A stretch of DNA of 64,000 nt from Hyposmocoma kahamanoa. Lineage: Eukaryota; Arthropoda; Insecta; Lepidoptera; Cosmopterigidae. Below the pieces are notes generated by a model. The model saw nothing but the letters and a program-made list of their open reading frames with translations, searched no databases and was not told the DNA's origin. The position numbers were made by a program, and so were the translations under genes. Of this stretch, positions 35,431-46,400 are shown piece by piece. The stretch's first letter is position 1; each line of letters begins with the position of its first letter. The DNA lies in NCBI RefSeq assembly GCF_003589595.1, contig NW_020654748.1:3974439-4038438 (forward strand), written 5' to 3'.

Positions 35431-36740
35431 ACTTAAATAAGAAATAACGCGCAGAAAGTCCTAAGGATTGGTATTAAAATCAGGGTCATAACAGATAAAA
35501 CTTAAAACATGGAACTACCACTTATTCTGCCACTTAGCGAAACGCCAATTAATCACATTACATAAGAAATAATGTATATAAAAACCAAGTGTTGGTGTTA
35601 AAATCACCAATTCAATAGCAGTTAAAACCTAAAACGTGGAACTACTGCCTACAGTTGTCACTTAAAATGTAAGCAAGTTGGTAACATTAAATAACACACA
35701 ATGCTCATAAAGTCCAAAAAAAGTTTATAAAAAAGAAAGTACACATTTTGGTGCTAGAATGAGGGTCGTAGTAAATAAAACCTAAAACGTGGAACGTGAA
35801 ACTACCACTTAAAATTGTCTCTTAAAATAAATGAAAGATAATTACGTGAAATATGTAATAAAGTGTTAAGTCTTGATAAATCAGGCTCGCAACAGATAAA
35901 ACGTAAAACATGGAACTATCACCAAACTTTGACACTCAAAATACATGAAAGTGAATTATGCAAACTAAGAAATAAAGCGCATAAGCTCCAAGACTTGGTG
36001 TTAAAATCAAAGTCACGGAAGTTAAAACCTGAAACGAGGAAGTACTACCTACAGTTGTTACTTAAAGTAATTAAAGATAAATTACGTGAAATAAGTAATG
36101 AAGTGCATAAAGTCTAACAAATAAAAAGTAAAACGTGGAACTATCACCAAACTTTGTCACTTAAAATAAATGTAAGTTAATTATGCAAACTAAGAAATAA
36201 TGCGCATAAACTCTAAGACTTTGTATTAAAATCAGGGTCGTAGCAGACAAAATGTAAAACATGGAATTATCACCGAACTTAGTCACTTAAAATAAATGAA
36301 AGTTAATTATGCAACTAAGAAATAATTCGCATAAACTCCAAGACTTGGTATTTAAATCAGGGTCGTAGCGGATAAAACCTAAAACGTAGAAACGTAGTTT
36401 AAGTAACAAACCACCTAAGTTTGTTACTTTTAAATAAAAAAATAATAATTACGTAAAAATATGAAATAATGCGAAGCTTGGTATTAAAATCGGGGTCGTG
36501 ACAAATCCTAAAACATTGAACTACCACCTAAGTTTGTCACTTAAAATAAATGAAATTTATTACGTAAAACAAGAAGAAATACTTATGCCCATTAAGTCCA
36601 CGGCTTGGTATTAAAATCAGGGTTGTAGCAGATAAAACATAAAATGTGCAAGTACTACCTAAGTCTGTCATTTAAAATAAATGAAAATTAAATACGTAAA
36701 ATAAGAAATAATGAGCACAAAGGAAATGAAACTATTTTTT
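35430..36740. repeat. Diverged tandem array, unit about 125 bp, roughly ten copies
   Basis: The strings AAAACGTGGAACTACCACC, GTCACTTAAAATAAATGAAA, TTACGTAAAATAAGAAATAATGC and TTGGTATTAAAATCAGGGTCGTA recur in the same order. Copies of the GGAACTA-type phrase fall near 35511, 35638, 35800, 35912, 36038, 36136, 36262, 36395, 36517 and 36647. Divergence between units is considerable, so the array is not newly expanded. It ends in a palindromic MITE at 36720. Confidence 0.85.
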
Positions 36741-36920
36741 TCGATCTAACTCGCGTATATTTGTTTTATGAAATAAAAAGTCAGTAGTGCATATTCAGCC
36801 TTGACCACGGGACCTGTAAAACACCCGAAACGTTGGTTTGTTTGAAAAAACAAATAGACACAATTTAGATCCGAAAAAATGGTTTCATTTCTTTTGTGTA
36901 ACAATTGCGAAAACCTAAGG
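36720..36920. mobile_element. Palindromic MITE family M2, copy
   Basis: GGAAATGAAACTATTTTT at the left pairs with AAAAATGGTTTCATTTC at the right. The centre has GACCACGGGACCTGTAAA and CCCGAAACGTTGGTTTG. Other members: 19387-19490 (half), 40914-41010 (half) and 52404-52600 (full). Confidence 0.7.
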
Positions 36921-37390
36921 ATGGTTACACACGGCGACTTATAGCATATATTTGCGGTGTAGGTACAGGCGATTGCATCGGTACAAAGGCGCGTAATCAT
37001 TTCATCGATGTAATTGTTTATAAATCACAAGGGTAGTAATAAAGGTAGACGATTAGCGACTGCGTCGCTACTGCATCGGGTTTGCATCGCTGCTAAAACT
37101 CGCCGTGTGCAAGAGCCTATTACAATGTCGCTCCTAATACGTTCCATGGCAATGTAATTTGAACCTAACTACTCGTAAGTGAGTTAACGAAGTTGTCGTA
37201 AGAGGCCGCGTAAAATATTTGATAATCTTGTATGGCAAATTATACAATCCTGGGGGTGATCACAAGATTGTAACATTTTAAATTGCAATATATTTTATGC
37301 AGTCGTTAGCGACAACTGTTAGGTACCGTAAACTCATTGTAAAGGTACTTAACTAAAATACAGCACTTGTGTTGATGGACGCGATGATGT

Positions 37391-37465
37391 TTAAAGACGT
37401 ATATTCAGCGGAAATTCATTACATTTAATACAAGGTTTTATGTTTTCCTTTCTTGCGATGTCCAC
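37391..37465 (-). CDS. Gene B last exon
   Basis: Acceptor CTATTCTGCAG. It encodes [20 protein letters not shown] and NIRL before a TAA. Gene A exon 17 has VYKIDEIIEEKPCIPCNEKP at the same place, in the same phase. Gene B therefore ends about 240 residues earlier than gene A. A P-like element begins 28 bp upstream of this exon. Confidence 0.8.
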   Translation of the reverse strand: MDIARKENIKPCIKCNEFPLNIRL

Positions 37466-40400
37466 CTGCAGAATAGTAATTACACAGTAGAATATAACCA
37501 GAAACAGAGACGAAATGTTATTTAATTTGTTTGTAAAAACTATTCTGCCAAATCATTACGGCGACAACTGCGCTCCGATTGGCCAACCCGAATCCGAAAC
37601 AATTGACGGGTGCCGTCAACTGTTTCACTTCAAATCGACCAGTTTAACTTGGGCTTTGCTATAACGGACGAAAATTAAAAAAAATCATATTTAAATACCG
37701 ATGAAATGTGATTCCGTTTGTTTTGTAATTAGATGCTTTGCTGTTTTTCCCACACCATTGAATGGAACAAACCCCCATTGTTAGAGGTATTATCTTTATT
37801 ACAATAAATACAGAATATTTTTGGAATATTCTGTATGCACACACAGGTCAGTTGTTGGCGTTGTACTATTCCAGCTTTCTAATTGGTGATTTCAGCGCAA
37901 ACGAGAGTTGATATTTAAAAGTGATATTGCCCGGGATGGTGGATGGGCCTTATTTCGTCACTATTTCTGGTTATATGAAGCGATAAATAGTAGTAATACA
38001 TGAATATTTATCTAATATTCTGCTAATTTACGTAAACGCCTAAGGCTGCAAACTGGACGGCAAAGACGTATTTTGATGACTCGCGCGACTGATCAAAATG
38101 CCTAGTACCTCAGTACTGGTCCCATTTATATTTGAAGAAAATGTTGTATCTCTAAGGGTGGCAAACTAGTGGATGAATGCGGTTTCGCGTACTTTCCGGT
38201 AACCGATTTCAATAAAACTTTTTTTAATAAAAAAGTTATTCATATCTTCATCAATTGTCTATCTGCGTACCGTGCAGTACAGCAGCAGCGGTACTCATGT
38301 GAATTTATTCAAACTCACTGGATCTTACCTATGTCTATGAGTGTTTTTTAAATTGTAGTGTACCTTTTCAAGAGGTTTGACGATTAATCTCGAAGCACTT
38401 GCCGTCCGAGCATGGATTTTCGGTACTCCACCGCAAAATTTGGAACATGTCTTAGCTCTGTAAAATATTCACTTTAATTATAAGTAACAATTTAGCATCC
38501 TAATATCTAACTCAAATCTGAATAAATTCATTTATATGAGTCAATCATTTGTGTTGTGACTTCTTCTTTTTTTCCTATAAAGGGAATATATACATTGTAA
38601 TTCTTTCCATCGTGGTGAAAGAATTTGCCAGTCTGTGTAAGGTAATCGCCGATTGTTGCCCAGGGAGCGTCAGAAATACATGAAGGGTATCGTATGTCGT
38701 GCGGGGAGACTCCTTACGTGCACCTTCTTTTTTGTGGCTGGTAATTATTACCATCCCGTAACACTATCTACATGGGGCGCACTATAAGTTTCCGGAATGA
38801 ATAAGAAAAAAATATTATAAATGGTCAGAAATGAATTTTTGTTTCTCAAAATATTCTCCGTTAGCGTTAATGCGCTTTTTTATACGAATGAACCAATTTT
38901 GAAAACATCTCCTCCGTGACAATCTCTGAAATATATTTTTCATACTCTTCGACAGTCTCTTCAGGTGATGAAAATCGTTGACCGCGTAACGGTTCTTAAT
39001 TTTTGGGAATAAATAAAAGTCACAAGGTGCCAGGTCGGGACTTTACGCGGGATGGCTCATAAGGTCGATGTTGTTCACGTTTAAAAATTAATTTGTCTGT
39101 CTGGCCGTGTGAGAACTGGTATTATCGTGGTGCAAGATGATACGGCGTTTACGGTTATTTTTACGGAGGTTGTCAATAACTTCCAACAAACAAATGTTCG
39201 TTCAATCACTATTAACGGTACAACGATTCTCCAAAGCAACTGTAGCTACGTATCCAGTTTTATTTAAAAAAGAAGCAATCATCTGCTTAGAGGCACTATG
39301 CACGCGTGCCACTTTTGTTGGTTTCGGCTCATCTCGAAAGACCCATACGCTCGATTACTGCTTTGTTTTGGCATCGTAACTATAAATCCATATTTCGTCA
39401 CCTGTCACTATGTCTCACACCAAATTAAACGCCCCTTCGTTGAATCTGGTAAGCATGGCATTGCACCAAGTGACGCGATCGGTTTTTGAAACTCGGTCAA
39501 ATTGTGTGGGATCCACCGAGAGCATAGCTTTTTCACAACCAAATGTTTGTGTGTAGTGTTGATTGTATTATCTCATGCCTATGCCTAAAGATGCCCGATT
39601 CTCATGGTATGTCACATGCCTCTCTGTTTTGATCATACACACACACAGCATAGCGCACAATATCGATGTTTTTGTTGTTCACAGCAGTGGACGGGCGACC
39701 ATCACGAAATTCGTCACTGAGACTCACACGACCGCGTTTGAATTCTGCAAACCAGATATAAATAGCCGTCTTGGATGGAGCATCATTGCCAAAAGCAGTT
39801 TGAAGCCGAGCGAAGCTCCGCTGAGCTGTCAAATTACACTTAAAGTCGTAGAATATCATACTACAAAAATTTTCACGAGCTAAATCCATGGTGATGTAGA
39901 CAACCAATTTCTAAAATTATTAACTGCCTCCGTGGCCGAACGGTTACCAGGCTGGACTGCCAGGCAGAGGTCCCGGGTTCGAGTCCCGGGCTGGGAGAAA
40001 TATTTGTATGGCTTACATTTATTTCTCTCGTGAGTTTGGGTGTAATTTGTGGTTGTGCACCTATGTGTGTCCATGGCACCCGCGATACAGGACTTCCCTA
40101 GAGTGGGGCTAGTCTAGTCTAGTGTGTGAAAAAAAAATGGCGCCACAATGTAAAAACAAGTGACAGTCAGATGAAACAAACTGTATTCTACAGCCAAAGA
40201 GTTCCATTTTCAAATGTTGTAATTACTTTTCAATTTTGTTTACGTAAGTGGCCAGTTCCGGAAACTTATAGTGCGCCCCATGTATAAATTATTTCAAATG
40301 CATACCTTAGGTCAATTGGATGAAGGACAGGTCGCTTAGGATAACAAACAAAACGCTTTTTTTCAAAACGTTCTGTAACTTCCTTTGGACGTTGACTCTT

Positions 40401-43400
40401 TAGTTTCTTGTTTTCTTTTAATTTGATTGCCGCCGCCACCTTTTTTGTATTTTGCCTAGATGTGATCGTCGAAGTAACTGCACTTATTCCGTAGTTTTTA
40501 TTTAATTGTATTAACGGACGGAAAGCGGTAAGAGGTGCAATCGTTAAGTCCTCGTTATCATTTGCACCGCTAGAAATGCAAAATTGATCTCGAGCTACTG
40601 TGATTTCCTGTTCAAATTCGTTGTCAACTGATGCAATAGACAATGTAAAATCTATCTTTTGTTTTAAATAACCAATCTTGTTCATCAAATCGTTTCGGAA
40701 GACCTCCAAATCTTGTGTATCAACACTATTAAAATGTTTTTTATCTAGTTCATCAATCGTTCGCTGAAAATTTTATTAAATTTTAATATCTTCACGAAAT
40801 AAATGACATTTTCTAAAATAATTTCACAATTTACAACAAAAACAATAATTACATAAAATGTAAAAAAAATAGATTTTGTCAGCCGTCAGATTTAGTCAGT
40901 GGTACAGTACAGGGCCCGAAATATTGGTTTGTTTGACAAAACAAATATACGCGTATTAGATCCGAAAAAATACTTTCATTTCCTATGTATAATAATCGCG
41001 AAAATTTTAAGAACTCGATGTGTAGATTTTTTTAAACATTTTATAAAATATTACAGTTTTAACAACCAATAAAACTTACCTATTATTCTTTCATCAATAT
41101 CCGGAATCCATCTTGAGTCAAGCGCCTGTGTGTTTTTTACCCCTTAAGTCAGCATTTCCGTGTCCTCTCCGATAGTGGCGCCCCCTTTTCGTCTCGTGGA
41201 ACTAACTTACTTACGCGCGCACCAAGTGACGGCTCGTCATTATAGCTCATGATGCGCCAGACAGCCCTTATCTGGATTCCGGATATTGATAAAAAAATAA
41301 TAGGTAAGTTTTACTGGTTGTTAAAACTCTCTATTATTTGTTTGGTATCAATATCCGGAATCCATCTTGAGTGACTTGTTTGTTATCACCTGGTGCGAGA
41401 AGCTATGGAACTCGCTATAATGTGTGTTAATTGGTCCGGTTTAATTAATGATATGCAACTTTAACTCCAAAAGGTAAATTATATTGAATGATTGCTAGCT
41501 TATAGATATGCTACACAGGTATTACATAATACAATCGAATACATATTGTGATTAATCTCAACGATCATAAGTAACATAACATGATAACTACGCAATTAGC
41601 GTACCGGGTCAAAATAATTTGACAGTAAAACAGATTCGGTATAATTTAATGAAGTGTTATCATTATCAATTAATTCTTTTTGACAATATTTTTTAAAAGT
41701 ATGAATCATTTTCCAAAATTAAGGGACGCCACTGCTGATCTCATGGAGCCAGGAGTTGCTTCAATACCACTTTCTTTTAAAAGAGACTAAACCCAACATC
41801 TAATCATTGTTTGGGATGCAGGCTTAACTTCGCCTCTAGCAGCCATAAATAAATTAACAAAATTATGCCTACGATCTTGTGATAGTTTTAACAACTGTTT
41901 TATCCAAAAAACTGTATTTAGTTTATGAACGAGGTGTTCTTTAAGTCTGCATCCAGATTGTCTATGATTACAATTATCAGTCTTGGAATCAAAAATAGGC
42001 CATAATACTATGCTACTGGTTTCATCTAACAAATTATTATTATTCACGCAGAACAATGTAAGGTCGTGGACCCTACGCCCGGAGGTTATTAGTAATAACA
42101 GTGTGCCTTGAGACTTGATACAGATTATTTTCGTCAAAGTTGTATGAACTTAAATAATTAAGCAAATCCTTAGGATTCCAAATTGGTGGTTTAGCTGGCT
42201 TTTCGCGGGCAACAAATATAGCTTTAATCATATGTTTTACAAAGAAGTTGGAAGACAAGTCTATGCTAGATCTTAAGTGTGTAAAAGTTGAAATTACCGA
42301 CTTGTGAACCAAAATTGTTCTGTAGGCCAGACCAACATTACAGTCTAAATGAGCTAGGTAACGACCTACTTGGTCAGCATATTGAATGGGACTCACACCA
42401 CTTTCTCCATCTCCATGCAGGCCGGTATGTGTTGATCGTAGAGCTCCTCCAGCTCGACATCAGTAGTGGTTGCTCCTGAGCAAACCATTCAGTTAGCATA
42501 ACTTGCCACCCGAAATCAGCCATGCTTCCAGTTGCAGTTCCTGAACTGCTGGTGGGTGCATGCCCGTATTCGTGTCTAGAAGAACTCTGACTAGGTCTGG
42601 AATTAGAATGGGGGATTGTAGTGCCCGACGTTGTACATCTGGTAGCCAAAATACTTTGTTCCATTTCGGAGCAATCAGGATGAATTGACCGCTGTCTTGA
42701 TTCATGTGCCCGAGGATTCTGGGGATGAGATTCGGTGGTGGAAACAGCCACGCTACTTTGTAGTGCCATTGGTGACAGAAGGCGTTGTGGAGTTATGTGA
42801 CATCCATCGAGACGTTCTTGAAGCAAAAAGATCTATTTCCGGTGTGCTCGACATTTGAAAGATTCTCATTACCGTTGTCAGATGCCACTCTGGTTGTACT
42901 TTCCGGCGTGACAGAGCGTTCACCTCGGCATTGAACCTGCCTGGAAAATATTGTGCTACTATGTGTATATTCTATTTGTCTAGAATTTGGATTAGTTGTC
43001 GCGTCTGTTCGAGCAATTTCTTTGACTTTGTCCCACCTTCTTTGTTTATATAGGACACAACAGTTCGGTTTTCTGTCGGAAGAAGCACTTGTGCATTTTG
43101 TAAATGATGAGCTTGATGCAGGATCGCCACGTGAACAGCGAACATCTCCTTTCGGTTGGCACGCCATGTTTGCTGTTGTATTGTCCAGGAACCGTCGATA
43201 CTGGTGTCGTCGAGCTGAGCACCCCATCCTATGTCGGATACATCCGTGGTTAACAATGGTGAGTTATGGCACTCGTGTGTATAGACATGAACTCTCCCAA
43301 GATCTTGGCCCACCACTCCATCTCCGATTGGACTTCATGGGAGATATTTATTCGATGAAATGGAAAATTCTTTGGCAACAGTCGACTGAAGTATTGCACT

Positions 43401-46400
43401 GTGCGACTGTGGAGCCGGCCCCGTCTGGTTACAAACGTTGCGAAGTTGATTCTCCACATTAACTTCTGGTATTGTTTCAGGGACCACTTGCCTTTCTCGA
43501 GCTGTTCGTGAAGTGCTTTGCGTAGCTATAGACACTTCCGCTCTGACAGGGACTTTGCGTTGCGTTTTGTGTCCCAAGTTATGCCGAGAAACTCGAGGCA
43601 TTGTGTCGGAACTAAAACAGACTTGTCGTAATTGACTGTCCAGCCGAGAGTATGCATGATCTTTACTGTGAACGCTACGTCGGTCTACAGCTGTTCCTTG
43701 GATTGGTTCGCCAGCAAAAAGTCGTCCAAATAAACCACGCATCTGACACCGTGATTTCTTAGTAATTCTGCCACCCAGTTGGTGATTGTAGCAAAAGTCC
43801 TGGGTGCTGATGAAAGGCCAAAAGGCAATCATGTCATCTGCAGCAGCTGATGTTGAAGTGGATCGTGATGATAGTTGAGCCTCAGGAATCTGCGATGCTG
43901 TTGAGAAATGGGCACGTGGAAGTACGCTTGGCTTAAATCTAGTTTCGCCATCCAGTCCTGACTCTGCAGAAACTCTGGTACACGGAAATGACTGAAGAGT
44001 TTAAACGGTTTTGTCATAACGAACTGATTCAGCTGTTTGAGGTTGAAGATAGGCCGGAATATGTCGTCCGACTTGGGCACCAGAAAGAACGTCGACAGGT
44101 AGCTGGAACTTAGCTCTGCCTCTTCTAGCACATCTGCTTCCAACATAGCTTGAACCTGTGCAGTTATATGGTAGGATGATTATGTTCGGTAACATTGCAT
44201 GACTTTTGAGCTTGGAAATATTAGTCGCGGCTTGAGTACAAAAGGTATGCGTACGCCGTTCAATAACTGAAAAATTTCTTTCGCCTTGAAATTGTCTCGA
44301 GTCACTCGCGACGTTTACCTTTAAATGAGGAGCGGCCCTCCGTTTTCTCAACCTTCTGTCTATCGTGGTTGACTCGGCCTCGTTTTGAGGAGGGGTTCCG
44401 ACGAAAAAATGTATCATCAGGCTGCTTGCTAGTTGACGGCTTAGGGTTTTGATAAAAGTTTTCTTTGGATTGAGTTTTCATCCCTGGTTTTGACACGAAG
44501 ACAAGTTCCCACCCAATTTTTTGAAGATAGTTTTGAACTAATTCTTCATTAAAAAGTTAAGCAGAACTAGGTGGAATTTTATACAAAACGTCACGATGAT
44601 ATTCCTCAGAAATATGGCATAATAAGGTCTCCCTGCGAGTGTAATAAGATCCGCTCGTCTTCCACAAACTATTTGTAATAAATCATTCGTCATTTTACTA
44701 TAAAAGAATCTTCTTTAGAAAACATGTTTTGCACTTTGTCGAATAGATAACTAGGTGTCAATAAGTCTTTGGAATCACACGCCCAATCGACAAGCGTTTG
44801 CAACGATCTTTATAATTCGTCTTTTTGTGTTAGCAAGGCATTGGTCAGTGCAGCAAATGAACGTTCCAGCAAATATGAACGAAAATCATCTTTTAACATT
44901 GCACTTTCGAATCGTTTCAACTCATCATTTACATTGCCAGGGGTAGTTAAATATTTCTTTTGTCCATCGATAAAACGAATAGCATACCAATCATCGCATT
45001 TAAAACGTTGTAAATCGGATAATGTCTTCAAGAAATTTTCGTTCGATTTTCCGTAAACCGGATCTTTAACTGTAGTACCAACTTAACTAACTTAACCGAT
45101 AAAACGTTAAGCTTATAACTCTTATCACACTCGCCGGGACGCCTTAAACTTAAGTCATTTGAAGCAACGGGTTCACTTTCAATGTTTAAATATGAATTCC
45201 TGTTTTCCAAATTTGCGGTTAGGAGATTTATCAAAAGCGAGACTTGCTGGGACAAGAATTAAAAATGTGCGTAACTTAAAATCTTTCCTTGCTTTACTTC
45301 TCTCGGGGCTTGAAGCCCCGCTCGACGACGATTCGTCATCTCCGCTATCCGAACACGACGATGAAGAATATTTTCGCTTACGGGAATTCGAATTTTTATT
45401 TTCGTTAACACTTTCAGACGCAGTTTTTTCACTTTCCCTATCTTTGTTCTTCATTATAACGGGAGCGGAAACTTTACAACTAAAATCACACGCTTTTTAA
45501 CACTGGAATAATACTTTTTTCGCGTAGATTTATTGTAATAGCGCTGTCTTGCGCACGGCGCGTCTGGTGCCCGCGTAAGTAAGTTAGTTCCAAGAGACGA
45601 AAAGAGGGCGCCACTATCGGAGAGGAAACGGAAATGCTGACTTAAAGGGTAAAAAAGACAGGCGCTGGACTCAATATGGATTCGGATATTGATAATAAAC
45701 AAATACTGTTATATTTTATACAATAGAAGTCAATGCGATAGACCAATAAATATTCTCTAGAATCTTTACCAGTAAAGCAGAAATTTACGCTTACTTGCCA
45801 AAAACCTTTCGTTGACTGATAAGAGGAATAAAGATCATATATTTGTTTTCCTAAATTTTCATAAATAGCGTAATGCTGCTCCTTTTTCATTAAGCCATTC
45901 AATTGAAGAAGACCAACTTTGGATTTCAGCTTCTCATCCATTTCATCACGATTAGCTTTAACTTGTTCGAGTACACTTAATTGGCTTTCGAGGGACTAAA
46001 ATTGTGTTAATTTATATCAGGATTGCAATAAAAGTAGCACAACAAGTATATACAGATCAATGTACTTTTGTGAAATCTTGTGAACTTGAACAAAGAGTTG
46101 CAGTTGAGTGTCCCCTCAAGCAGGGCCCACTGCTATTTAGCAATGAATAGACGCCACTGATACAAATCTGTACCTTGCATTTAATGAAGTTAAAAGTTTA
46201 AAAAAAATGTAGTTTAACGGCGTCTGTAGAAAATAGTGCACTCCAAATATTTTCAATGCCGTTTATGACTCGATTGCATTATTGATGTCATCACAGTTTT
46301 TATGATATTAAGTGGCGGGACTAACAAGGTACAGGGCGCCTACGATAACCTTTCCAAAACAATCTTATTTCAATGTAATCTTAAAGTAAGCTTATTACAA

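Larger units (their letters stand above)
41085..45705 (-). mobile_element. DIRS-like tyrosine-recombinase retrotransposon, defective
   Basis: Inverted terminal repeats of about 150 bp: left 41091-41240 (AATATCCGGAATCCATCTTGA, CTCTCCGATAGTGGCGCC, GGAACTAACTTACTTACGCG) and the same inverted at 45548-45700. Between them, on the minus strand and in several frames: a gag-like serine-rich and basic region (44302-45454), reverse transcriptase (43335-44146), RNase H (42972-43316) and a tyrosine recombinase (41700-42396). This order and the inverted repeats fit DIRS elements, not LTR elements. Frameshifts and an early end of the recombinase show it is inactive. It lies in the gene B intron between exons 45795 and 40763, in the same orientation as the gene. 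Confidence 0.8.

Noticed and set aside
35863..36117. 84-codon open frame rich in Lys and Leu
   Set aside because: It lies entirely in the 125-bp tandem array and reflects repeat composition, with no splice context or homology.
35430..36740. CRISPR-like array
   Set aside because: The repeats are long, diverged and without unique spacers, and the window is eukaryotic. It is a minisatellite-type array.
39923..39995. Possible tRNA gene
   Set aside because: A-box-like and B-box strings are present, but the acceptor stem does not pair, and the same head and body recur at 49290 and, reversed, at 61205. It is the head of a SINE.
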